IMG/VR virus record: IMGVR_UViG_3300032288_002108
Coordinates: 1 to 39,845 of that record
DNA: 39,845 nt
Source: a virus
Reading direction: 5' to 3' (one strand)
Below, one piece after another: positions 7,308-16,600 of the stretch (position 1 is its first letter; each line of letters opens with the position of its first letter). Made by a program: the position numbers and the translations under genes. The notes beneath the pieces are model-generated. The model did no database searches. It was not told the DNA's origin and saw nothing but the letters and a program-made list of their open reading frames with translations.

Positions 7308-7606
7308 GGGCGTTTCGTGTTGTGTAGTTTGGCTTTTTCTTCCTCGGTCAGTGAAAAGGTGCTGCCTGAATTCAGCTTGCCAGCATAGGGGCATCCTGGC
7401 GTCGGGCATTCGTCAATGATGGCTAGAGTCCCTTTCGCCAGCCCCATTTTCTCCGCCATCTTGGTAATCAGTGGCTCCTTTTCAGCCCTCCATTGCTCGC
7501 ATGAGATAGAACGATCCCAGATGATTTTGAAAGCTACGCATAGAGCACCGGTCACAGCGGTGATGCCTGAAAGAAGAGCTTGTTCCAGCGTCATGTCTGC
7601 GATCAT
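7304..7606 (-). CDS. Membrane protein of lysis cassette, 100 aa
   Basis: One N-terminal transmembrane segment (about residues 8-28, ALLSGITAVTGALCVAFKIIW), then a charged tail with SCEQWRAEKEPLITKM and two Cys in CPTPGCPY. ATG 7606 lies 31 bases after the tail gene and may open the lysis cassette. Could be a type III-like holin or spanin component; no family assigned. Confidence 0.65.
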   Translation of the reverse strand: MIADMTLEQALLSGITAVTGALCVAFKIIWDRSISCEQWRAEKEPLITKMAEKMGLAKGTLAIIDECPTPGCPYAGKLNSGSTFSLTEEEKAKLHNTKRP

Positions 7607-7637
7607 AGCGGGTTAGGTAAAATCAACAAGGAAAAAA

Positions 7638-8054
7638 TCAGGCGTTATCCTCTGCGTAGGCAGCGGCAAAAATGGCGTCAGCTTGGGCATCAGTGAGTCC
7701 AAGAACCTGCTGAAACTGAGGGATTGCCGGATGAGTAGAGCGAACAGTTGGCTGATACTCCCACCATGAGCTTAAATCATGCCGCTGTTCGACATCCTGA
7801 ATACCATTAATCCACGCGCTAATCTTGATACAGTTCGATCGTCCAAGGGCACGTCGGAGCGATCCCATGGCAACAGAGTAAACTTGGCGCTGAATAGGCC
7901 TAGCCTCCCATGCAGCCTCGATCTCGGCCAGTGTCGGCTTGGATGTGCCGTCGAGCATGGTCAACCCGGCATAGGTTTCAGGGTCGAGCTTGAATTTAGC
8001 TCCTGGGCGGGCAAGCGCGACGGCTTCAGCGAGATTGTATGATGGGACTGACAT
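7638..8054 (-). CDS. Tail-fibre-associated protein, 138 aa
   Basis: Begins YNLAEAVALARPGAKFKLDPETYAGLTMLDGTSKPTLAEIEAAWEA, the pattern of short proteins encoded next to tail fibres (XkdW-like, possibly assembly factors). The C-terminal QFQQVLGLTDAQADAIFAAAYAED is a small helical module also common in tail accessory proteins. ATG overlaps the fibre stop as TAATG, so it is co-translated with the fibre. Confidence 0.7.
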   Translation of the reverse strand: MSVPSYNLAEAVALARPGAKFKLDPETYAGLTMLDGTSKPTLAEIEAAWEARPIQRQVYSVAMGSLRRALGRSNCIKISAWINGIQDVEQRHDLSSWWEYQPTVRSTHPAIPQFQQVLGLTDAQADAIFAAAYAEDNA

Positions 8055-9385
8055 TAGGCTCCTACCTCCATAAGAAGTATTGTTGAGGCTGCGCGGGCAA
8101 AAGCGGCGGAATCGGTATCTGTTGCGGATCGATTCAAGTAAACGGCACCAGAGCCAGAGGAGGCAATCTCAATCTCATACGTCAAAGCCGACGTGGATGC
8201 CGGACTGTCCAGATAGTTGACCGTAGAGGCTAGCATCTGACTTGGCTGGTTGGCATATGCGTTGGAGGTGACCCGTGTTCGAGAGCTTGCGGTATCGCCC
8301 TGCAATAGGATGCTGCCGCTTTTTGTCAGTCGGACAAACACTGCATTGGAAGTTGCAGCGGACACGTTCAGGGATGCCAAAATCAACACCTTAGATGTAG
8401 CGGAAGATGGCGTGATGGACGCGGTGAACACGCTAGAAAAACTGGTTCCAGTGACGCTAGCCGTATCCGTTTTCGTAGCCTGGACAACCTGAAGAATCTT
8501 GCCTCCCCCGCTGCCGCCAGTCGCCGACAACGTGCCTCCACTCAAAGAAAGGCCGCTGCCAATGCTGATTTCCTCAATCGCGCCCGTGCTGGCAGTGCTA
8601 CGGCCCAGGAGCTTACTGGTCGCCATGGTCAGTCCAGAGCTTGTGACCGCGCCTTTCAGCGCATAGATGGCGTTCAGCAGCGTCTTGATCGAACTGTAGG
8701 CAATGTTTTTCAGCGTTCCGCCGGAGGTGACAAAGGCGACTTCATCCGTGTCGGCAAGCGTCGTTTCGGTCGCTGCGCCGGAGATGGCAGAGCCTACGTT
8801 CGTTGCGTCCGTGACATCAGCCAGCGCCTCGATGGCGTCCAGTTTGGTCTTGTCGGCAGCAGACATGAAGCCCGGGTCGCTGGTGGTCGCGTCCGCGTGC
8901 GTGTGCGTGGTGAGGGAATCAACGTAAGTTTCCCATGCGCCGGAGTGATAGATGCGCCGAACTTGGCTGCCTGCCGTGCTGTATCCTGTGCTGCCAACGG
9001 TGGCCGTGCCGTTGCGGACAACCACGGTGTAGCCTTTGCCTTCGGTCGGGCTGGGGTCTGTGACGGTTGCAGACGCCACCACAACATAAAGGCCATTGTT
9101 TGAGGCGGTGAAATTGCTTGATTTCACCTCGGCAGGTTGAAGCGCCGAATCCGCCAAAGCCCCTTGCGCAGCGGTGGCAAAGTATCCGATATCCTCAGCG
9201 GCAGCAGTGCCGATGTCGGCGGGCTGCACGGCGGTATCGGCAAGGGCGCCCTGGGCTGCGGTGGCAAATGCGGTTGCCGCCTCGTTGGCAGCCGTGCCAA
9301 GATTGTTCACAGCGCCGATGACGCTATTCAGCTTCGTCCTCACAGACGAGCCGGTTTCACCGTTGGCGATTGTAGAAATAGGCAT
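8054..9385 (-). CDS. Tail fibre / receptor-binding protein
   Basis: 443 aa, rich in Ala, Ser and Thr with few Cys. The N-terminus (PISTIANGETGSSVRTKLNSVIGAVNNLG) is a typical phage fibre start. Two direct repeats of FATAAQGALAD(T/S)A(V/L)QPA occupy about 40-57 and 69-86. SGAWETYVDSLTTHTHADATTSDPGFMSAADKTKLD is the common fibre shaft motif, and a Gly/Ser linker near 290 leads to a beta-rich head domain. Probably trimeric and attached to the tail. No chaperone cleavage motif seen. Confidence 0.85.
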   Translation of the reverse strand: MPISTIANGETGSSVRTKLNSVIGAVNNLGTAANEAATAFATAAQGALADTAVQPADIGTAAAEDIGYFATAAQGALADSALQPAEVKSSNFTASNNGLYVVVASATVTDPSPTEGKGYTVVVRNGTATVGSTGYSTAGSQVRRIYHSGAWETYVDSLTTHTHADATTSDPGFMSAADKTKLDAIEALADVTDATNVGSAISGAATETTLADTDEVAFVTSGGTLKNIAYSSIKTLLNAIYALKGAVTSSGLTMATSKLLGRSTASTGAIEEISIGSGLSLSGGTLSATGGSGGGKILQVVQATKTDTASVTGTSFSSVFTASITPSSATSKVLILASLNVSAATSNAVFVRLTKSGSILLQGDTASSRTRVTSNAYANQPSQMLASTVNYLDSPASTSALTYEIEIASSGSGAVYLNRSATDTDSAAFARAASTILLMEVGA

Positions 9386-9390
9386 AAAAG

Positions 9391-9537
9391 TCAGTCAATC
9401 CAAGTTTGGTCATCGCGCCAGACACCGAAGTCATCCCACAGCCCCGTTGCCAGAATCCAGTCACCAGTAGGCACGCCACCTCCGCCACCCATTGATGGCC
9501 CGATTAGACTAAGATGGAGAGAGAGTGAGTGCATCAT
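9391..9537 (-). CDS. 48-aa tail-region protein with W-rich C-terminus
   Basis: Starts at ATG 9537, overlapping the stop of the Fn3-like gene (ATGATG), and stops five bases before the fibre ATG. After a Gly-rich hinge (SMGGGGGVPTG) comes DWILATGLWDDFGVWRDDQ, a tryptophan/aspartate pattern repeated in many phage tail proteins (DDTGVWxDxxxWID type). It fills an otherwise empty gap in the tail block. Probably a small virion or tail-tip component. Confidence 0.65.
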   Translation of the reverse strand: MMHSLSLHLSLIGPSMGGGGGVPTGDWILATGLWDDFGVWRDDQTWID

Positions 9538-9887
9538 GTTCCTGGAATTTCGACGCTTGCGATATTGCTTTCAGGCCCATCCCCGGCGTCATTGTATGGG
9601 ATCACTTTGAAATACCACATACCCTCCTGTCCTAGCGCGGCGTCAAAATTAGCGCTTTGATTCGTCCCGTCGTAAAACTCGGTGAATGCGCTGTTATCAG
9701 GGCTGGAATAAGCCTTGTAGCCAAACCCAGCAGAACCCGTCTTGTTGCTGGCCGTCCAGTCAAGAGTGACCGAATAGCCGCCAAAGTCGATAGACAATGC
9801 CAGCACAGGCGCAACAGTCGGCGGCGTCAATTCAGCGGAGGCGAAGGCAACCGCAGGCAAAGACACGCCGAGAGCAAGGGACATCAT
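9534..9887 (-). CDS. Fibronectin-III-like tail appendage protein
   Basis: 117 aa. A hydrophobic N-terminus (MMSLALGVSLPAVAFASAEL) could act as a signal-like segment but may simply be part of the fold. Residues about 22-115 look like one Fn3/Ig-like domain: TPPTVAP, SVTLDWTAS, GFGYKAYSS, MWYFKVIPYNDAGDGPESN. Such domains decorate phage tails and bind cell-surface sugars. Start is ATGATG overlapping the previous stop. Confidence 0.7.
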   Translation of the reverse strand: MMSLALGVSLPAVAFASAELTPPTVAPVLALSIDFGGYSVTLDWTASNKTGSAGFGYKAYSSPDNSAFTEFYDGTNQSANFDAALGQEGMWYFKVIPYNDAGDGPESNIASVEIPGT

Positions 9888-10159
9888 TCAAGCCAGAGGA
9901 TAACAGCGCCAGATGTGAGAGTGATCGAACTGCCGCGAATCGGGTAATAGCCAACGGGCAGGGTGGTCGCAATACCTGTCTCGTCGCCATCGTAGGCCGT
10001 GCCCTCAGGTCCTGCGCTCGTCGGAGCAACAAGGGCCGAAATAACCGCCTCGGCAATGACCGTAAAACCGTAGAAATTTTTGGCCGTGGCGGAGGTGTTC
10101 GATACCACCTTATAACCCTTGGTGGCCTGTTCCCGCGTGAAGTTGGAAGTTTCAGACAT
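9884..10159 (-). CDS. Small structural protein, 91 aa
   Basis: First gene of the tail appendage block; its ATG lies 9 bp from a palindromic promoter-like element. Sequence is Ser/Thr/Ala-rich, with KGYKVVSNTSATAKNFYGFTVIAEAVISAL and ending PVGYYPIRGSSITLTSGAVILWLE, which looks like a beta-structured virion or decoration protein. No named family recognised. Confidence 0.7.
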   Translation of the reverse strand: MSETSNFTREQATKGYKVVSNTSATAKNFYGFTVIAEAVISALVAPTSAGPEGTAYDGDETGIATTLPVGYYPIRGSSITLTSGAVILWLE

Positions 10160-10167
10160 GGCCCGAG

Positions 10168-10193
10168 TTTCTCATATTTGAGAATGACGGCAA
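10168..10193 (-). promoter_or_regulatory. Palindromic promoter-like element, copy A
   Basis: TTTCTCATATTTGAGAAT (10168-10185) with GCAAG at 10190-10194. On the transcribed strand this reads CTTGC, 4 nt, then ATTCTCA-AATA-TGAGAAA just before the tail block. The same arrangement occurs at 25.7 and 29.8 kb. TTGCCG could be a -35, with the palindrome filling the spacer. Confidence 0.6.
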
Positions 10194-10694
10194 GGATTTT
10201 TTCCATTTTCGGCTTGGCAGACTGGCGACAGGCTGGAAGAATCGGCGCAGGGTATTGCGTCGGGGTTCAGAGGTTGTTTCCCTGGTTATTCATTCCGCCC
10301 ACCGGTAAACGCGTAAAAGCCGGTTTCTTTGACATTTCAGACTTTGGCCCGCCCTGGAGGTAAAAGACCTGTGACCGACTGGAATAGCACCCGCGCACCG
10401 CGAGAGGGCAAGCACCAGGGAAAACCAGGCAAGCCAGGCGGGCCGCCTATTTCCTGCCGTGCCTGTGCTGGCCGACCATCAATCTCCGGCGACTTGCCGA
10501 CTTTGGCATGGGAGAATGGACAGCGCGAACGAGCACTAGGCTCACCGTGCCACCCTGGTGAAAACGGGCTTTCGCGGCGGCAGGAATCCAATTTGAGCGC
10601 ACGGTTCGACTCCGTAGTATCTCCACAAAACCCAAGAAGCCCGGGCCGCAAGCCCGGCAGTCCTTGGCTGGGGGCTGGCCGTCAGGGGCCGCGC
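10194..10694. other. About 0.5-kb region without a convincing gene
   Basis: The longest gap in the window. It holds a hairpin after the giant gene, GC-rich stretches with repeated CCAGG, and a tRNA T-arm-like GGTTCGACTCC at 10603-10613 on the plus strand. Weak minus frames exist, including one from 10698, but their composition is Arg/Pro/Ser-rich and unlike the neighbours. I see no complete tRNA or tmRNA. Confidence 0.5.
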
Positions 10695-10698
10695 TCAT
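10447..10698 (-). CDS. Doubtful ORF, 83 aa, after the giant ejection protein
   Basis: ATG 10698 overlaps the giant gene's stop as ATGA, which is the style of real genes here. However the frame crosses the hairpin at 10641-10657 and reads as low-complexity basic sequence (SPMPKSASRRRLM). CRACGPGF near residue 14 is the only motif-like part. Probably spurious; listed because of the junction. Confidence 0.2.
   Translation of the reverse strand: MSAAPDGQPPAKDCRACGPGFLGFVEILRSRTVRSNWIPAAAKARFHQGGTVSLVLVRAVHSPMPKSASRRRLMVGQHRHGRK
10641..10657 (-). terminator. Possible terminator hairpin after the giant gene
   Basis: CCGGGC-CGCAA-GCCCGG, a 6-bp GC stem about 40 bases past the stop at 10695. On the transcribed strand it is followed by GCTTCTTGGGTTTTG, only moderately T-rich, so termination would be weak. 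Confidence 0.4.
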
Positions 10699-13600
10699 TT
10701 TTCTCTATTCACAGCCTCATCAATCTTGCGATACTCGCGGGCAAGGTTTGCCATGACATCGGCAGCTCCAGCTTGCGGTCCAAAGATCGGCGCAAGAACT
10801 GATCCAGTCGCAGACGACAGTTTATCAAGTTCGTTCACAACGTCCTCGGGATCATCCGAAAACAGGTCATTGATGTCACGCCCGGCGCGGTAAACATCAG
10901 ACGCCACCTTTTCCGTCAGCGTCGTTTCACCAAAGACGCGCAGCCCCAGGAGGTATTTCACGCCGTATTCAATGCCGCGCCCCAAGACAAATATGCCGCC
11001 AACAGGACCAAGTGCCAGCGTTGCCGCCCATTGTTCACGGCTCCATTCCCGTTCTTCATCCTCCGGCTTGCCCAGGACACTCGCCAGAATGGCAACGGAA
11101 AGCTGAGTCACCGCAGCCTGCGCGACATGAGCCACAAGGATGCGCTGAATGTCCATGGCCTTGTTCTTGGACTTGCCGGACGCCAGATGCTTGATCGCCA
11201 TAAGCTCGATTGCCGCAGCCTTGCGCTGATCGCTGAGAAACATCCACATGGCTTTTGCAAAGATGTTTGTGGACTGCTCGGCAATGGATCGGTTTACAAG
11301 GTCTGACGGCTGGGCAGACGTGGCAATCATTCGCTCAATACGCTGTGATGCATAGGCGTCAGCCTGCTCTGCCGTGGCACCGGAATTCTCCGCGAGGTAG
11401 CTGCGGCGATAGTAGTCGAAGGCAATGGCAGAACCGATAGCCGTCCAGCCTGCATCCGTCCATGCCATCGGCAGCATCCCTTTTTGCATGAGCGAAATAA
11501 GCATGGAGCCATTAACGCCCGCATTTTGCATGGCAACGCGAGCCTCGGCGGAGAACCCGCCCTGGATACGGCGCTGAATGATGTCGCTCTTCCACATGGC
11601 AGCAACATCGGATGTAAACTCAACCGGACTCGTCAAAGCTCGAGCCAGCCCGACAGAATAGGCGTGTGCCGGAACATCGGCCAAGAGCGGATTCAGGACC
11701 GCCGAACTTTGCTTTGCCACGGGCGAGATGCGGAACGCCAGCGCCTTGAATGCTCGATACTGCATCAAGTTCTGCCAGAACCTAGACAGAAACACGATGT
11801 CTTTCACAGCCCGAGTGCCAGCCGCCTCAATGTTCGCAATGTTCGTTTTAAGGTTCGTCAGCGAAGCGTCACCGCTCTTTTGCCGAATAGCAGTCTGCAC
11901 GTTCTTATCGAGCAGCACAGCCTTGGTGTCGCGCATGATTTCAGCATGGCTCACCCAATGCGCCACATTCTGCCAGTGACCCAGAAATACAGCCATGGCA
12001 TCCATGCGCATAAGCGGCGACGTAGTGTTGACGCGGGATTTTGTAAAGCCCGCCGTCATGCCGCTGCTAATGTCAGAGCCGTCAAGCTCCATCACGGACG
12101 CATCGCCGGAGCGGTGGCGATAGATAGGAGCGTAATTCTTGATCCTCGGCAGCGGGGCGTTGAATAGACGACGGTAAACCGGGTCAATCATCTTTGCCGC
12201 TGCATCGTAGCTGGACGCCATCCAATTAGCCAGTGCCACGGCCTGCGGACTCAGGAAATCGTCAAGCTGCCTGAATGAATCTTCCGTCCAGCCGTCGCGC
12301 TCCATCTGCTTACGGCTCGCGTCCTGACGTGACCACAGCAGATATTGAATCCCCTGCATTTCCGACATATCGAGCGGCTTCAATTCGCCAGCGTTCAGCA
12401 CCTTTTCAACCGTAACCGTGCGCTTGCGGTCAGATGCAGCCCATTCTTCCAGAGCGGTTTCCACCTGATCCTGGCGCAGTCCGGCGGCTTCCGCCGCCAT
12501 CGTGCCATCGGAGAGTTTTGTCAGCGTCTCGATGTCGAGTTTAACCGTTTCAGTCTTGCGCCCTTCTGTGATAGAAACGCCGCTCTTTTTCACGGTCTGC
12601 ATTTTCCCGATGGCACGAGCCTGGGCAATCGTGGATTCGGTGTCAAAGATGACGCTCAACGCCTCGCGCCTCTGCGCATCAATATTTCGCATGATGTCCG
12701 TTTCCTGATTCGCAGCAGACACCAGACTGTCAGCAAAGAACCGCGTCACTTTGGAATCCTCGCCAAACAGCAGTTCAAGGCGCTGAGCAGTCGTCCAGAG
12801 AATCGAACTCATCATGCCGCGCAGAGCCTGGGCAGCCTTCCTGAAATTACTGCTCTGAATTGCCGTTGTTTCGTTGTCCGCCTCAGCCTGCGACACTTCA
12901 CGGTCTGGCAACGCGCCCTTGATGGCATCGCCGCGCAGGTCATCCAGCATCGCCTTACGCTCCTCATCCAGAATCTTTTTCCCAAGCTTGCCGGTTGCGA
13001 CAATGTCTTGCAGCCACTTCATGGCATCGGCCATGCTCGCGCTGTCCTTGTCGCCCCAAAGCTCAAACTGGCGCAGCACGCCCATCTTGGACATGAGGCT
13101 GGCGGTCTCGTCGGCATCCTGGGAATCGGCAATGGCAGCGTCCAGGGCCTTTTCTTCATTCGCCACCGTCTCGATATCGGCGTTACGGATGAAATTCGCG
13201 TAGTCCACAAGCTCCGTGTAATTGGACAGCAACTTGCCCTCCATACGGCCAGACGCGCCTTTCTGCGATGAGTAGCGATCAAGCAGGGAATAGACCTCGG
13301 CTGTGATCTCCTTCCGCATGAACTTCTCAAGCTCGACCACGGCCTTCTGCATAGCCTTCTCGATCGTCTTGTAACGCGCCCGTTCCGTCGCCTGACCGGT
13401 CAACTTCACCATTCCGCCCGGCACGATCTTACCGCGAATCTCCGCAGGGAACGCGGCCATGGCGGTGTTGAACAGTCGTGCGTCACGTTGGAGCGATTCG
13501 CGAGGTGACCAGTCATCCTGCATCATGTCCTCGGTATCGTCGCGCCACTGCTGCGCCTCGGCTTTGGATTGGGACTTGGCTTTCTTCTCCACGTCTTTCA

Positions 13601-16600
13601 CCGCGCTTTCAGCCTTGGCAAACTCGGCACGAGCGGCACGTTGTCCGACAACCACGCTGTTCAGCGCATTCCAGAGAGCATCCGGCGTCGGCTCATTCAA
13701 AAGACCATCATCATAAAGATTCTGCGCCATCACATCGGGCATAATGCCGGCGCCTGCTCCAGCATACCACGCAGGAGGAAGCCAGCCCGCGCCATCATAA
13801 TCACCAGCTTTGCCTTTGCCGTCAGTCTTGAGCTTGCCAAGATTCTCTGCCGTGGTTTTGGACATGAGGCGGCCATGCGCGCCAAGCATTTGCTTGATAA
13901 GCGGATGATCGTTCATCTGGCCGATGCCTTCACTCCACGCCATGAGCGTTTCAGGCGTCAGCCTTGACATGCCAGCGTCCACAAGCTCAGCCTCCCGTGT
14001 CGCCTGCCGCATCGCCTGCTCCTTGTCCAGGCTGGCCTTTGTGCGCTTCTCAACGACAGGCCGAATCTTGTCACCCTTCCACGTCACGCGTTCGGCGCTC
14101 CAGTTCTGAATCAGCCGGTTGATGTCGGACAGTGACCGCTGGCGAATCTTGAACGCCAGTTCAGTCCGCGCCTGCATGATCGACTCGATGATGTTAGCCA
14201 ACTGCTCGGCGGATGAGGTGGGGGAGAGACTAAACCGGATGTCTGCTGACTCGGCATTGAACCGCTGGGAAAGCGGGATCACGTTGCCGGACTCGTCGTA
14301 TGTTACGGGGTCGGCGGATTTGATCTGGCTTGCCTCTTTAATAATAACGACAGGCAAATCTATATTCCCATGTTCATAAGTTCTGATTGAATCAAACCCG
14401 AGCGACCAAACGGCAGACCCTAAATTATCTGTGAAACTATTTGATGGAGATTCCTTAAAGTCCTCCCATGATTTATCCGACTCAACAGCGTTTAACGCCT
14501 CGTTGATAGTGGACGCCTTGTTATATTTTGGGTTGTTACTCCATTCAAACAAGTTTGCTTTGGCGTTCAAATCAACGCCTTGCATCTGTAGATGTTTTTT
14601 AAATTCCTCAAAGGAGGAGGATTCATTCAAAGCGTTGTCAACCCTAAGCGGCTTGGTTAAGCGAGCTTTAACCGAAATAGTGTTGCCGTCGTCTCCTTCT
14701 GCGTAGATGTCCGCGTATTCCTTGTCAGGCGTGAAGTGTGCACCATCCCTGCCAAAAGCCGGGACACTTCCCGATTCCTTGCGTCCACGAAAAAGAGTTT
14801 CGCTGTCATATCCAGCAGCCTTCGCAGCCTCATTCACCATGCGCTGCGCCTTGGCAGCAGCTTCTGGATTACGCTTAACCCACGCTTCAAAAACAGACTT
14901 TCGCTCGTCTTTAGGGGAGCTTTTCAGCAGTTGAATTAGGTTGTCATTGCCGCTGTCGCCAGCCTCTACGGCGGCCATGTGTTCGGCGTCCTGGGCGGGC
15001 GTGACGGGAGAGAGGCTAAATGCCATTCCGTCCGCCTCCATCTGCTGCCGAATCTGATCAGCCTGCGCAGCATCTTCCCGCGTCTGCTCGGTCAACCCAA
15101 GGAGCTTGTCCATGAACTCGGTGAAATCTCCCACCGTGCCGTTCTGTTCGGCCTGTGAAATGATCTTGGCAGTAGCAACGACGCCGCGAAGGTATGCGCC
15201 GACAGCCTTCACCCATGCGCGGAGACGGCGAAGCAGCGTCATTTCCGCAGGCTTGCGAGCCGTCAGCACAGCAGAATCCAGGGCGCGGAGAATCGTCCCT
15301 GGCGTCATACCTGTGCGCTCGCCGGTCTTGTCGCGGCCAATCCATGTTCGCACGGCCAGTTCCGAAATGACCTCGCGAAGAAGGTTCTCGTCGCCCTCTC
15401 CCTTGGCAACGCGAGATGCACGGTCAAACCAGTTTAATTCCTCCTGTGTCGCCCTTTTGCCAAGGCGTTTCGGGTCGATTTGGGAAATCAGGACTGCGAC
15501 GGCATTTCGGCTCTCCTGCTCGGTGAACTTGCCGAGAGCGACGCCCTTTCGCCATGAGGCTTCGACGTGCTCATGTAGAGCGGTGATTATGCGCGGGATG
15601 TTGGTTGTTCCGTCCTTGTTGAGACTGCGCATGAAAACGGTTGAAACGGCCCGGCCAAACTCAAAGTGATTTTCTCCAAGAATGGTCTGTGCAACGTCCG
15701 CTTCGCCCTCTTTGTCAGCAAGCGCCATCTGCTCATCTCGCAGATTCTGAATGCTGGCCGTGTCTTTAATCTCGCGCTTCTGCCCCGTGATTGGATGCAC
15801 AAACACAAGGCCGTTCTCGCCAACAGTGGGGACTTCTGCCGTAATCTCGACGCGCTGATCTGGCTTGAGCCGCAACAATTCATCCACGGCGGCAATGGTC
15901 GTTTCAGCCTCGTATTCAGATGAAGCCATGAGGAAATAACGCTGCATCTGCGTTGCCACCTCCTGCGATTCGGCGGGGACCGTTGTCCCGTCAGCCATGC
16001 GGACTTTCCAACCAGACTCATCACGGATGACCGCCACGCCGATATTTTCAGCCTCCGCCGCATCACGGTTGAGGAGCTTTTGCGCCTCGCGCTGCTTCTC
16101 CATGAAGCGAGCCAAAGCGCCAGCCTTCTCTTCCGGTGTCGCCTTTTTGTCAGACGTGAAATTCGCCTGGAATCCAGCGTCAGCACCGGGCCAGTCGCCA
16201 GCCTCCGCCTTCTTGGCGATGCCTTCCGCAACGTCGGGAGCGATGCCGGTTGCAACCATGGCGTCAACGTCCATCGCCAGTTCTCGGCCACGCTTGATGT
16301 CACGAATCGAAACCGCGCCGCCGCCAACCAGGGAATAGACCAGAGCAGGGCCCCAGGTCTGCGAGGCGATTTCGCTGAACTTCGGCATGCGCTTTTCCCA
16401 ATCCACCCCCGGCATGTCCTGGTCCAGGGCCGTGACAAGCCCCTCCATTTGCAGGGGAATGAAGCTCTGTGCGTATTCCTCGCCAATCTCGCCAGCGGTG
16501 CCAGCAGCGGAACGAATCGCCAGATTACGAGCCGCCCCTGCAATGCTCGTAGTGGTCGATTGCAGCCACTTTTGCAGAAACGGCAGCTTCACTTTCCCGA

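Noticed and set aside
10510-10627. Complete tRNA (serine or selenocysteine type) ending in the T-arm-like sequence
   Set aside because: The acceptor pairs only partly, no D-arm or anticodon arm can be drawn, and the length of about 114 bases does not fit.
10356-10627. tmRNA with GGAGGTA / TATCTCC acceptor ends
   Set aside because: Seven pairs form, but the conserved tmRNA D-like region and a tag frame ending in Ala-Ala-stop are absent.
10337-10651. 104-codon minus frame after the giant gene
   Set aside because: Pro/Gly/Arg-rich, no junction with a neighbour, competes with another weak frame; looks like a by-product of GC-rich noncoding DNA.
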